NCBI RefSeq assembly: GCF_010093815.1 | Contig: NW_022985558.1 | Location: 585,038 to 649,037, forward strand | Origin: Pseudovirgaria hyperparasitica | Taxonomy: Eukaryota > Ascomycota > Dothideomycetes > Acrospermales > Acrospermaceae | Length of the DNA stretch: 64,000 nt | Direction of reading: 5' to 3' | Part shown: positions 37,220 through 50,597 of the stretch, one piece after another | How the letters are laid out: the number at the start of each line of letters is the position of its first letter | How positions within the stretch are numbered: the stretch's first letter is position 1 | Position numbers and translations under genes: made by a program | The notes under the pieces: generated by a model | What the model saw: the letters and a program-made list of their open reading frames with translations, nothing else | Database searches by the model: none | Told to the model about the DNA's origin: nothing

Positions 37220-37742
37220 AAAAGGGGGTCGGCGTGTTAGCGTTTATTAGATATAGTCTATACTCGTGTTATCGAAGAGTCTTCGAGCGTATATATATAG
37301 TGTCTCTATACGTCGGTATCGTCGCGTATTATATACTATACGTACGCACGTGTGTTGGAGGTTATTATACTCGGTATACTCTATCGTTTAATGTATGTAA
37401 ATCGCTATTTTACCCTAAATTGACTAGTTTGGTCCGTTAGGGTGTGAGAAGTTTTTTTATTATATTTCTTATAGAATATATAAAGGTAGGTCTTAAGCGT
37501 TTAGTTCTATCACTCTATCTAACTATCTATTTATAGATAGAATACTATTAATATATTTCTATTTATACCGGCCATTTCGTAGAATAACGTCTAGAATTTA
37601 GATATGAATATACTCCCTCGGTCCGTAACGATCCTTTTTAGTATACTATAGACCTTAATAATCTTATTCTAGAATACCTATGCTAGTTCTTTTAATATAA
37701 TTATCTTCTATATAGGGACGTACCTAGATATCTTTATAAGTC

Positions 37743-37880
37743 TATCACGGAAAGTGACAAGGAGACGAATAACGGTAAGAACTACGGACTGAAGGTCCGA
37801 TATAGATAGCCGTAGATTCTATGAAGTAGCTAGTAATTAATTTAATACTTAACCAAGACTTAACATCTCTGTCCTTAACA
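37743..37880 (+). repeat. 5' LTR of G2
   Basis: A 138-bp LTR from tatcacgg (a RIP form of TGTCACGG) to cttaaca. Confidence 0.9.
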
Positions 37881-40800
37881 TCTTGGTAGCTAAAAGTATA
37901 CCACCAGCTAATCATTTTCGAAAGAAAGATAGTACTAGTCGAATATAAGACACTAACGCCCCGACGTACTAGTTCTCCGAAGCCAAATTAAAAGACGTTA
38001 ATATCCCGACTTAGTAAACGAAAGACGCTTCCGTAAAATTTAGTAAAAGAAGTTCATGAAAACGGTAAGATAATTAGTAAGAATAAGAGAATACTAGGCA
38101 CTAGGTAACGTTCGTTACCGTTACCATCATTAAGACTCGTAAGAGTATTAAATTATAAAAGGAGTCCTAAGGAAGGAGCCACGGGAACGGTAAACAAAGG
38201 ATTTGCCACTAGAGGAAAACAGGAATGAGTATCCGCTTTGAAGGCCTTACCTTATTCTAACCATACTAATTTCCGTAAGACTTATTCTAGAGTATTATAG
38301 AAACGTAGTATAAGTACTAGTGTTTCTAAACGAGTCGTGCATTAAAAGGATCGAGCTCCCTACGATTCCCTAGTTCCCGTTAAGTAAGGAACACGATACT
38401 ATACCACGACCGGTCACACTTAGTGCTAGTCGAACCCTACTTTATAGGAATAGGTTAGTACTAATTAGACGAGACGATTAGTACACGAAGCCTCGGTTTC
38501 CGCGAGCTACTAAGGTTAGAGTAGGTTCCTACTAAACATTCCTAATTATCTAAGTATACTAGAGAAGCTCACGTCCGCGCCTCCTGCGGCCGACATTCTT
38601 AGTATACTTAGGAACACATAAGATATACTAGCTCCCTTACTGGTATTATAGAAGGAACCGATTCCTAAGCTATTAGAGTAAGTTATTAAAATAGCTTATT
38701 AACTTATTTATTACTTTAAAGATAGCCTACTACATGAATTAAACCCCTATACCCTTATCTTACTTCGAGGTATTACCCACGTATACCTAGAAGTCTTAAG
38801 AAATCGAAATTGTTTACGGTCTAGGGGTAAATAGCCTTAGAAAGATAGATATTCTCCTAACTAGAACTATCTCGTGAATAAGGATTACGGAATACGTCTA
38901 GCGACTACCGAAGCTATAAAGGTCGAAAGGCTAGCGGTAAATTTCCGTTAATCTAAATATTTCAGTAACTTTAGAAACTTCGTATAGCTAAGAGAAGTAA
39001 ATTTACCTTCCTCGTCCCCTCTATCATTAATTGAAGTTCCTACCGCGCTAAAGAAAAGGCCCGTAAGACTATAAGACTTCGAGTTTCACGACGAAACCGT
39101 GAGACTAGAGAACTCCAATTCTCGCGAGACGATAATCTCTAATCCTTACGAGGCGATTATAGTACTAGAGAATCCTTATTAGAGAGGAAGCTCGAGCTAA
39201 GGCGTAGAGAGAAGCGGAGAGCAAGTCGGAACGCCTTAAAGCCTCGAGCCTCCAATCCCGGCTCTAATTCCAGTTCCTATTATGGCTTAGTAAGCCTAGC
39301 CTAATCTGCTAAGCGTAGAAATGATCGCGTAAATTACGATGATAGTTTTAGCGGTACTTAATAATCGTGAGAGGGTAAATCCTCTAGTAGAATAAAGTAG
39401 AGCTAGCTAAGTCGCGCCCTCTTAGGAAAGGCCTTAGGGAAGAAATAAAGAAGAACTTTCTAGAGACCGTCCGTCTAGAAACGACTACCATAGGTAAGCT
39501 TAGCCTATAGTAAGAGTTTTAAGGAACGATAATAATCTAAGTAAAGGCTTAGACGACGATCTATAGGGAGACGACGATAGAGCTCGGGGTTACCGTTATA
39601 GATTATATATGCCCCTATATCGTCGCCGGTGAACTACGGAAACTAGAGACTATAAAGATAACGATAGCTTAAATCTAAGAGACACGAAGTTTAGAATAGA
39701 GGATATTAGATTCTTCGATCCGAGTATAGATCCTTCAAGAATAGAAGATGTTTATAATAAGAATAGAAAGGTCTATTATAGATCCGTTCAGCCGTTTATC
39801 GACGTAATAAGGAACTATTAGTAGACATGCCCTGCGAAAATCATTCATTACAATCTCTATAAGTGTCTTAGAGGCACGGCGTAAATTTGGTATAGCTCTT
39901 AATTAAGCGACGCTATAAAGTTAAGTCTTACTAGCGGAGATGGACTTAAGCGCTAGGTTAAGAAACTCGAAAAGAGATTCTCTATACCTCTAAGTGCCGC
40001 CTTAAAGAGACTCTAAGGCATATTATATGGCCCCGAGAACTTATATGGAGGCTAGAGCACGACTAACTATGTTATAAAAGTACTTAGGGCTTATAAAGAG
40101 GCAAATTTGAAATCTAAAGTACTTATTATAGTATAGGCCTAGAATAAGCTCGACCTAAGATTTAGGGTAAGCATAGAGGAACCCGGATCTAATACTAATC
40201 TAGATACCTTTTATAAACAGCTCGAATAGAAGTCATAGACCTAGCGTGAACTCTATAAGTAGAGTAAGTTTAACTATTCCCATTCTAGTAAAGCGTTATA
40301 AGACTAGTATCCGTCGAACTACTATCCTCGTAAAGAAAAAGAAGTCGGAAATAACTACTTTCAAGGGAACCGCGGGACGCGATATAGTAGTAGCGGCGGA
40401 CGAGAGGACCGCCCTAATAAGTTTCAGATAATAAAAGAAAGTAAGAAAGTAATCTAAGTCGTATCTTCTTAGATAAACGAGTAAAGGTCTAGTAAAGACC
40501 GCGGTTAAAACTAGTATTAAGGTAGAGACCGTCGCCTATATAAAGTAGACCGTCGCCTATATAAAGGGAATAGTAAGTATTAGCTAAAGAGTTTTAAAAA
40601 GACCACGATAACTTCTATACAAGTTAAGAGGCAACCTTATATAAAGCCGTAACGCGCCTATTATAATACTATCCTAGTAGAGTTTCTCGATTAAGAAGGA
40701 TCGTAAAATAAAGAAGACTCGCCGGACGAAGATTAGGGCGGATAAGCTTAAGAGTAAGCTAAAGAAAGCCAGTCGGACGAGGAACCTTATAAGAAGTTAG

Positions 40801-43800
40801 CTAGAGTTTTCTTCGTAAGAACTAAGGAAGTTAAGACTCTACCGGCACTATTACTCGAGAAACCGTAGAAGAGTAAAAGGACTATAGCGAGGAACTATCG
40901 CGTCTATGGATAAAAGTATCCTTCTAATAATAAGCTATATTAGTATATTACGGAAAAGCATCTAAAGAAGCTAGTGGATCACGTATATATGGTGGACGAG
41001 TTTCCGTCGCCCCTACTAGTACCACAAGTTATTAAGAGTACCGTAAAAAGGATAGGAACGAAAGGCCACCGCTTTCGTTATTAGAACTATATTATAATAA
41101 ACGTAATATTAAACGGGACCATGGAGCCTAAATAAATAATCGTAGATACTAGAGTAAAGCTAAGTCTCGTAGATAGAAACTAGCTAGCTATAGTCCTACT
41201 AGATTATAAAAAGCATGTTACGAAACTTATACACCTAATAGTAGTTATGGGTATTAGTAATAAGGTTTATAATAGCGACGAGTCCGTTAAAATAATACTT
41301 ATAGTACCTACTACCGTAGAAGGAACCGACGTTACGGTTACTATTAAATGCGAAGCACGTATTATCGAAAACCTAGTACTAAAACTACTAATGGGTATAG
41401 ATACCATTAGTCTAGAAGAAATAGATATTAAAGTTTAAAACCGTATAATTACCTTTCCATACGGCTAAAATGCGGTAGCTCCTATAAGCGTCCGTCTAAG
41501 ATATAAGAAGTAGTTAAATATCATAGTAAGAGCGTAGTACTTAGTATCTATCGAGCCTAATTCAAGAGGCGTGGTTCTTATAGACACACGTAACCTCCTA
41601 AATGATCGCGATATGCTTTTTAAACCTACGAAAGAGTACCTCTCCGCTACCGGGAAGCGATAAGCCGTAATTTATACGGTAGTTATCGACTCTAGTAGTG
41701 GAGGAATCGTAATTAAGAATGACAGAAACGAGACACTCGTAATTCCGAGGAATACGGTGCTCGGTAAAATCCGCGAACTAGACATTATAGAATGCTACTA
41801 AATCTCTAATGCTAACGTAGATCTCGCTACCCTTCCTCCCTTAGAAGCCGTAAATATTAACCCTAAGCTCGAGACTCGTCTCCTAAACGGAATAATGCTC
41901 TATGGTAGGGAAGAGAAGGCTATAAAATATAAAGAACTCATTAAAGAGTTTATAGAGTTATAGCGAGATAAAAAATCTATTATAAACTCTAGGGAAGTAA
42001 AGCTTATCCTTATGAAGGACTGGCGCGAACTTAAGAAGTTATATACTAGAGTATATAACGTCGGCCCTCGGGACCGTAAAGCAATTAATAAAACCTTTGA
42101 CGGGCTTTATAACGACGATAAAATAGGTTAGAGTAAAAAGCCTACCTAATTCGGCTCCCTAGTTTTTATTATCTAGAGAGAGGTCTATGATCCAAAGATA
42201 AATGGGCTGATATGGAAACCACGCGTAGTGATTAACATTAGAGGCCTTAATATAATTACCGTTAAAGATTCCTACCCGTTAATAAGAATGGATGACATAC
42301 TCTAGGCTAGCCGAGATTGCCACTATATCATAACAATGGACGCTATAAGTATATTCTACTAATGGTTAGTATAAGAAGAAGATCGTGAGTAATTCATGGT
42401 AAACACCTATAGGGGTTAAGAATACCTAAAAGTTCTTACCATAGGCTACGTTAATTTAGTCCAGCACGTGTAACGGGAACTTGATAATCTCCTACGAGAG
42501 TTCCCATAGGCGAAAGCCTATATAGACGATATAGTAGTTTTCTCTAAGATATTCGAAGAGTATATTTATCATTTACGGTAACTATAGAGTATACTATTAA
42601 ACTTTAATATGTCTCTCGCCGTAACCAAGACGTTCGTCGGGTATCCAAGTACTATAATCCTTAGAAAAAGAGTTAACGCCTTCGAACTATCTTTAAAGGT
42701 AGAAAGAATTATAGCTCTAAAAGAAATATAGTTTCTAAAAGATACTATAGCGCTTAAACGATACCTAGGAATGGCGGGATATCTACGAGGATAGTTACTA
42801 TACTATACATAGTTAGTCTTACCGTTACTAAAAGCTAGTACTAAGCTCTTCCGCTATGCCCCTCGTAAAAAGACTTAGCGAAAAGTATAGGCCTCGAAAA
42901 GGCCAGTTCCATAGACTAAAGTACTTATCGAATCATTTTAAGCTATATAAGGACTATGGGATAACCCGATCTTCTATTATTACTATAAGCCGGTAAGATA
43001 TACGTTCCTAGACGTCGACGCTTTAAAAGAGTATAGCTTTAGAGTCTTTATGTACCATGTTCGCGGGGACCTAGATCTAGTAATATCGTTAGTTCCGGTT
43101 AACGATCCTATCGATCCTAACGAGACTAATCTTAATCTACTTAACCCCCTAAGAATATCGTGGCTACGTTAGGTAGAATTATTCCTAAAGGAAGTAATAT
43201 AACTAATATTGTTTCTTAGTAAAGCTATCACGGTAACTAAACGAAACTATTGGCCCATAGAACTTGAAATGGCTGGTCTGGTTTAGTTAGTAACTAAACT
43301 TCGACACTTTATTAAATTATTAGTATAGTTTATTATATTCACGGACCATACCGTAATAACGGCTATTATATATCAGACGAAGCTCTCTAGCATAGCCGCC
43401 GACTATAAGAATATCCGTCTTATCCGAGTAGCTTAATATCTCTTATAATATAAGCTCGATATCCGATACCGCCCTAGTAGGAACTATATTATGCTAGACG
43501 CTCTTAGTAGGCTTATAAGTACGGCGCCAGCCGTAGAAGGTAATATGCTAGATAAGATCGCATAGGCTTTTACGATCGGTAGCGATAAAGGGATAATTAC
43601 TAAACTCACCTACGTCTATTACGTAGTCTTGATTAAAATGGTAGATAAATTCAAGGATCGCCTATAAAAAGCCTATAAAGACGACGAGGCATGGAATAAA
43701 GTACGCGAAGTACTAATTAAGGAAGATACTCTACGACATGGAGACGAGAACGTACTAATACACGTTAACTTCTCCAAAGGGGAATTGCTACTAAAAGGGA

Positions 43801-45599
43801 AATCACAACCCCTAAATGGACTGAAATTCTTTATAAAAGACGGCATGATTTATAATATCGATCGTGGCAACGATCGTAAGAGGCTATGTATTCCCCATGC
43901 CCTTCTTGGCGAGATCTTTAACGCACTTTACGATCATAGTTTCTATTAAGGCGAGAATAGACTCTATAAGAGAGTGTCTATATCTTTCTACGTACGACAT
44001 CTTTCGAAAGAAGTCAAGGCCTATATTAAATATTATAAGTAATGTAATAAGGCGAGGACCTCTCGGTAACAGCTATACGGGAGTTTTACTCCCATCGCGA
44101 CTTAGTACGTACTATTTAGAACCATATACCTCGATCTTATCACCGCCCTACCTAAAATAGTAACCGGTTACGACGCTCTAGCGCCTATCATCTATAAAGC
44201 TACTAAACGAGTGCTGCTCGTTCTAGGACGCACTGACTAGGGCGCTAAAGAATAGGCTAGTCTAATTCTACCAAACCTCGTTAAACACGATTAGGGAATT
44301 CCGGCTAAAATCATTTTAGATAGGGATGCGAGATAGCTTTTAGCCTTCTAGTAAAAGGTCTTTAGCATGCTAGGAGTTAAATTCCTAATGTCCGCCGTAT
44401 ATCGTCTATAAATAGACGGCTAGGTAGAGAGAATAAACCAATCTATAGAGATCGGAATTCGTTTCGTGGTTACCGAGAATCCCGACGAAGATTAGGATAC
44501 CTACTTACTATTTCTATAAGGCTTCATGAATAACGCTACGAATGAAACTACTAGCATGTCTCTAAACGAGTAATTATACGGTTTTAAAGTTAAAGATAGC
44601 GCGGACGTACTACATGAATTGCCTCCTAAAGATTATGAATCGCTCCGTTTAAAGAATAGAGAAATAGCTACCGAAGCTACTAGCTTCGTAGCGGTTATAA
44701 TAAAGTACCGATATAATAAGAAGTATAAGCCTCTTCGTCTAAAACCCGGAGCCGAAGTATATCTACGATTATACTACGGTTACCGCGTACACGGGCACGT
44801 AAATAGGAAGTTCGATATTTAGAGAACCGGTCCGTTTAAAATTTTATAACGTATTAAGGAATAACACGTACGAACTCGACCTTCCGGAGAGCGTGAAAAT
44901 CCACCTAGTAGTATTAGTTAGCTAGCTAGTACTATACCCGCCCGGCACGGATCTATTCGGACGTAACTAGGGCACTAACGAACTACCTAGCGTTTTCGCC
45001 GAAGACGATCTAGACGAATATCCATCTTATGAAATTAAAAGGTTTCTCGACCGACGCTAGAATTAGAATATAAAGAAGAAACAGTACCTAGTTAAATGGA
45101 AGGGCTAGGGTCTAATTTATAACTAATAGTATAATAAAGAAGACCTTGGAGATGCCCGCGAACTTCGAGAGAAATTTAATATAATATATCTAACCTTAAA
45201 AACGGAGATGAGAAACCGTAAAAGAGGACCTAGATAAAAGGAATTCACAGCCTTAAGTACTAAGAGGCGTTTCTTGCATAGCGTTGAAATCCTAGCTTAG
45301 GTTAGAAACCGAAAGGTTCCTACCTAAGATGGATATAATTCCGAATTATCATTAATTGCATGTATACGTTTCTTTTCGCGTTTACCCTTTAGAAGTACTA
45401 CCGTGTAATAAAAGAATTATATTAATAAAAGAATTATATCTAATGTTAAACGTATAATAGTATCAAAGCATTATATCTAATATTAGATACGTCTCTAACC
45501 TAAAAAACACACTTTACCGAAACTACGCCCATGTGTATAACTATTCCAATAATTATATTCCCTAAACATTCGTAGTAATAGTGAGCGAAATAGTATAAC

Positions 45600-48500
45600 G
45601 GTCTAAGAGGAATAGAATCCGTGAACAAAAACACAGCGATATTAATTATTACCGCATACCTACGAGCTTAAATAAATTCTTAACGCATTATAACACGAAT
45701 TCCGTGAGGACGATGAAGGAGTAATCTTATAGCACTACATCTATATAGATTAATACTAGGATCTGAGAATGCCCTACTTACTACGCATGTCTCGATCGGC
45801 CATTAAGTACACGCTATAGACTACCGTTTAGTATCCGTTAGTAGAAATATATTACTATACACGACGACGATAACGAACACGATACTATTTAGTAGTCGAG
45901 AATATTATCGCTATACTTACTACTATTAGTCCTCTTAATAACGTAAACCTAGTACTAGTAGATATAATCTTAGTAAAAGGAGAATTTACCCTACCGTTAA
46001 AGGAAGGTAGTAATAGTAACGTCACGCTCGCGAACACTCTTACCGCCGAGCTCGATTTACCTTCTACTTACTTATCCTTAACTTAACGCGTAACTTATCT
46101 TTCTATCCTCCACCTTAACCTCATAGAGACTCTAGCTTAATAAGTTTTATCTATAATCTTAAATAGTTATTAATTCCTCCTTACTCTTATATCTATAGTA
46201 TATAAAGATAGTACGGAGTAAAGATAATAAAGCTAAAGTCACCTCGGATAAGGAAAACGCCTTAACCCCGCTAAAAACAGTTACTAAGAGAGGTCGTAAG
46301 CGAAAGCCGAAAGGAAATAAAGGTAACGGAGGTTATTTAGCGAGCGAAATTAATAAAGGAAAGACTATAAAGAGTAAGAAGTTACTGATTAAGAAGCCTA
46401 CCGCCTTAAAATATAATATAGTTCCTATTATAACTCGAGTGGTATATGGAAAGCACCCTCGCGTAAAAGGAATAATAAGCGGTATTATCGGAACTACATA
46501 ATTAGAAACCTTCCTATTCTATAAAGCGTGTATTAGAATCGACGTAGAATAAAAAGGAAGCTTTAATAGAAGATACAACGAACGAAAACTAGTCTATGAT
46601 TATCCTACCTTAGGAATTATGGTTAAGGGCCTCCGATTTACGATGCTAACTCACGGTATCTACCTTTCTAATAAGTATAAACTCGAGATTTACGTGGTAT
46701 TGATATTCCATAGGAAACTCGATAACATCTTTTACTAGAAGGATATTATAAATAGATTTATAGCGTTATTTTAAGTATTAAAGACTTAGTCTTTAAAGAA
46801 AGTATTGCCTTTTATAACGAAGGAAGGCGATAATTTCTATATTCTACCGCGAAAGCTAGACCCTCCCTATAAAGATAGATGCTTATACTACGATGATAAA
46901 GGAAAGCCGGTTACGGTTAATAGAAAGTTCTACTATCTTACTATCGGTTAGTACGTGCTCTATGAGGAGCGACCGATTCTTACCGACACCAATATTAAGA
47001 ATTCTACCTAGTAGGACCCTTCTCTTCTAAAGTACGGGGTTTATCGTTCGAACATAGAGGTGTCGTAAATAGTATTATATAAGCTTTAATGGATTAACCT
47101 CCTATATAAGGAAGATAAGGGAGTTACGTAGGATCTAAAAGGTCTAACCATGCTACTAAATGTCGCCGTGCTATATCATATTATAATCGAGATAAAAAAT
47201 AAGCTTAAGATTATAAGGAAGGGCGAATAAAAGGCGCATAATAAGTATAGTATAAGGCACGGTACTATGCGTTATAATATTCTCGACGGTAGTATAATCT
47301 CTAACTCTAACTATAAATATGAGCCGCCCATGATAGAAGAGAAGGAACCAGTCGTTACATGGTAATATTAGTTAGAATTTTCGGACCTAGGAGCAAATCT
47401 ACACCGCCTCCGCCTAGGTTTGCTCGCTCTAGTACCTATAGACGAAATTAGATATATTCTAAAGTAAAAAGAATTCTTTATAAAGATTCTAGCTACGGTT
47501 TCTAACGAAGAACTCGAGGAGAGTATAATATCCGCGGACGAGAAATGGAACTTTACCGTCATACTTCTAAAAGGCACGAGATTCGAGGTAGAGTAATCGT
47601 CTAAGAGTAGTATTATCGCGTAGCTCTTAAAACTAGGTAATAGATACTCTATAAAGGAAATAGCTTAAGTAGAATATACGTAGATTCCGGCACGATACTT
47701 CGTAATAGATACCATAGAGGAAATCCGGAGCTACTATAGTCACGCGTGGAATATACTAGTATCTTAGCTATAAGATTTAAATAGTAAGAATATTCGGTAC
47801 TACGCCGTATAGCGAAGGAGGGACGGATTAGTTCAGGTTACTATCGTAGCTTAGTAGTAAAGAGATATCGCCTAGGAATAGGTAATAGAATCTCTAGACT
47901 TAATCATATAGTAATTATAACATGATTAAGAAGCGACGCTCGTAGCGTACGAATACTAATGATATATCCTCTATAGACACGTAAGATCCTAGCACGTTAT
48001 ATAGCGCCTTAAAGGACTTAACGGCAACCATATAATAGTACTATAATCGTCTAGATACTAGTTCTAGTTAATCTACCATCTAAGTTCTCTAGAAGATAAG
48101 ACTAGAATTATAAAAAACGTCCGTGAAGTGCACTTATAGATACTATTAAATAAGGTTATACTCTAAGACTTAGTTTAAAAATAGGGCCTAATAGAGAGCG
48201 TAATAGTAGACTAGCGTCGAGGAGTAGAAGAAAAGCTACTTAAAGAAGTCCACGCGCTATATATAGAAGATATAGCGCGTATATAGCTAATCTCGGTAGT
48301 CTCTCTTAAAGACCTCGCACGGAAATTCGCCACGGCCTATAAAAAGATGCTATAGTTTATAGATCCTTTGAATTACGGTACCATGAACGACTAGGTAACC
48401 ATGCCGATAATTATTCGAGACGGTTCCCGCGAAGATTAAATTATATAGGGTAGGAAAATTAATAAACTCCTACCACGACACCTGCTTAGTAGATATACTT

Positions 48501-50040
48501 TAACCCTGCCCGAAACCTCTACGTAAACTATCTCTATATAAACTATTACTATAAGCTCACTACCTAGTTTTAATAAAATAGATAACTTTTTCGTGATCGA
48601 AGGATTCACGAATACTAACGAGGTATAGCCAATTATTTTAGTAAGAGAGATCGCTAAGGGACTAAAGGCCGGAGTGTCTATCTTAAACGTCCTGATAAAC
48701 CTAACCGAAGGCGTTATTAAATTAAGGATACTGGAAGAAATATAGGCTCTAGTCACGAAGGTAATAGAGGTAATTAAGGTCCTACTCTCTATTATAAAAC
48801 CTATACTAGCTACCGCCGCGAAGAAAGCTAAAATAGTAAAGAAGGCAAAGTTAATTACCGCTAAAATAATAGTATCTAAGGTAGCTTCTATGTTATTAGA
48901 ACTTCCGCCTACCCTAATAGAGCTAACGGAGCTATAATCTACCTTAATTCCCGCGACCTTACCTACCTTAATTCCCGCCGCGTTAACCGCAAACGCTATT
49001 AGTTAATAAGAGGCGGAAATAAACACGCTTATCTTGGCCTACGAGAAAGAGATAAAAGCTTAGATAAAAGATATTATAAGGGAGGCTCTAAAAAGGTTTA
49101 TAGTAGAAGTATAAAAGATCGCTGCGTAGAAGATAGCTACGATAGTAGAAACAGCTACGCCCGTAGTAATAGCTACGCCCGCGGTAACTACTACGCCCAT
49201 AGTAGATACTTTATCTAGGAAAGAATTAATTAGGCAAATACTAAGAATCACCGGCTGGATACGAAGATTCATAGAGATAATTATAAACCTATAATATCCT
49301 AATAGCGTGACGAAAACCATGGAGCGTGCTATGAAAGTAGGCGTATAAGATATTAAAGAAATTATTAGAAGGTACTAGTAATATATCCAAGATAGCTTTA
49401 AGCACCTACTTACTATAAAAGAAGATAAACTATATAAAGCTTCTAACGGAAACGGAATACCCTTTAAAACGCTCTTCGACGAAGTAGCGGCCGCTAGTAC
49501 TTATAATTACTATTCTAAACTTAATAATATTTAGATGGAGATACTAGTTTCTAGAATTCCTACGCTAGAGCATTAGTTTAAGAAACTCCTAGAACGAAAC
49601 GCCTAGGAGCTCTTAGACGACAAGGGATCGAGCTTAGATATTAAGCTACTCGAAGTTAGGGAATTAGATACTAATATAAATGACGACCTAATGGAAGTTA
49701 TACACGAAGAAGTAGTCTCGGATAAGTTTAAGAAACAAAGGTAGTAATTTGCAAAGCTCGCGAATACCGACGACTCGGAGTCGGTAAACGAATTCCATGA
49801 TATAGAAGACTCCTAAATGGAAGAAGCCGCTACTAAAACCATGCTACTAGTAGAAACTAATGCCGTAACCGACGTAGATATTAACGTTATTATAAGTGCC
49901 GTAGCCGACGTAGAGATTGACGTTATTACTAGTGCTACGGCCGCTACCGTCGTCGCAAGCGCCGCCGCGGCTATAAATATAGAAACCGTTATTACTCCGA
50001 TACCTATAGTTCCTACTCCTACTAAATCTACTTACTCGAA
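45600..50040 (+). other. extra coding-like region of G2 after the chromodomain
   Basis: After pol and its chromodomain, G2 has about 5 kb before the 3' LTR. Much of it, on the plus strand, has the texture of coding DNA: a Lys/Arg-rich stretch near 46,290-46,400, a mixed hydrophobic/charged stretch to about 47,900, an Ala/Ile/Lys-rich helical stretch near 48,650-49,100, and an Ala/Val/Asp-rich end at 49,817-50,044. I recognise no family. I see no clear envelope-type layout, but I cannot exclude a distant one. It is broken, and its limits are approximate. Captured host sequence or an element-specific accessory gene are both possible. Confidence 0.5.
49862..49933 (+). repeat. 36-bp tandem duplication in the extra region of G2
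   Basis: Two adjacent 36-bp units (49,862-49,897 and 49,898-49,933), both starting gccgta and containing ccgacgtaga and acgttatta. Each would add 12 residues in the Val/Asp-rich stretch. Confidence 0.7.
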
Positions 50041-50459
50041 TTAGCTAAGAAAAGACGACGATACGTACGAATGGTCTTAGATCCCTATAGCTATACTAAT
50101 ACTATAAATAGATTAAATGAATATAAAAGAAATAAGAGTAATAAGAATAGTACTAAATCGTATATTCGAATACCCTAATAACTAATTCGAAGCTTTCCTC
50201 GAGGTTCACGATAGGCTTTAGACAGTTACTATAAATCTAAAGGTAATAGAAGCTATCCTTACGTAAGAACCGGAGAAACGTAGAGCTATATTATAATAAT
50301 ACTATTAATACTTCTACCGACACTTGGGAAGTGACCTCGCGTAGTATCTACGCGAGTATCTAATTAAAGCAAGCCTACTAGAGTGACGGACTTTAGCATC
50401 GTTATAGAAGATATTATCGTTTCGAGTTGATTTATCGTTTCGATTTGATTAGGGGCAGC

Positions 50460-50597
50460 TATTACAGAAAGTGATAAGGAGACGAATAACGGTAAGAACT
50501 ATGGACTAAAGGTCCGATATAGATAGCCGTAGATTCTATGAAGTAGCTAGCAATTAATTTAATACTTGACTAAGACTTAACATCTCTGTCCTTAACA
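50460..50597 (+). repeat. 3' LTR of G2
   Basis: A 138-bp LTR preceded by a purine tract and followed by the target duplication aagtc. Confidence 0.9.

Larger units (their letters stand above)
24173..37468 (-). mobile_element. LINE (APE-type non-LTR element, probably Tad1-like), nested in A and split by B
   Basis: Own sequence lies at 24,173-27,853 and 35,866-37,468, about 5.3 kb. It is flanked by a 14-bp duplication, ttatagaatatata (24,159-24,172 and 37,469-37,482), as expected from target-primed insertion. It reads on the minus strand. An ORF1-like region lies near 36,700-36,200. An AP-endonuclease segment (LGDFN) lies near 27,350. The reverse transcriptase lies around 26,100-25,700, with SLDIAGAF, a GS..SPILFLFF segment and a YADN version of the YADD active site; the Asn is a RIP-type change. 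The low-coordinate end carries an (ATT)n-type 3' tail. Frequent stops from C-to-T/G-to-A changes make it inactive. The Tad1-clade assignment is by overall layout only. Confidence 0.8.
37743..50597 (+). mobile_element. LTR element G2, very long Ty3/gypsy chromovirus nested in A
   Basis: Fossil element of 12,855 bp with short 138-bp LTRs (37,743-37,880 and 50,460-50,597) and perfect 5-bp duplications aagtc (37,738-37,742 and 50,598-50,602). It reads on the plus strand. A possible primer-binding site starting ttggtagc follows the 5' LTR, and a gattagggg purine tract precedes the 3' LTR. Approximate parts are gag 38,700-40,450, protease near 41,140-41,440, reverse transcriptase 42,180-42,620 with YIDDIVVF at 42,519-42,542, integrase 43,850-44,800 and a chromodomain 45,020-45,200. 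About 5 kb more follow before the 3' LTR. The LTRs differ by about eight transitions. Structurally complete, but broken in many places. Confidence 0.9.

Noticed and set aside
45600-50040. envelope-type gene in G2
   Set aside because: The extra region has no clear signal peptide, single-pass membrane anchor or glycoprotein-like cysteine pattern that I can see; left as unknown.
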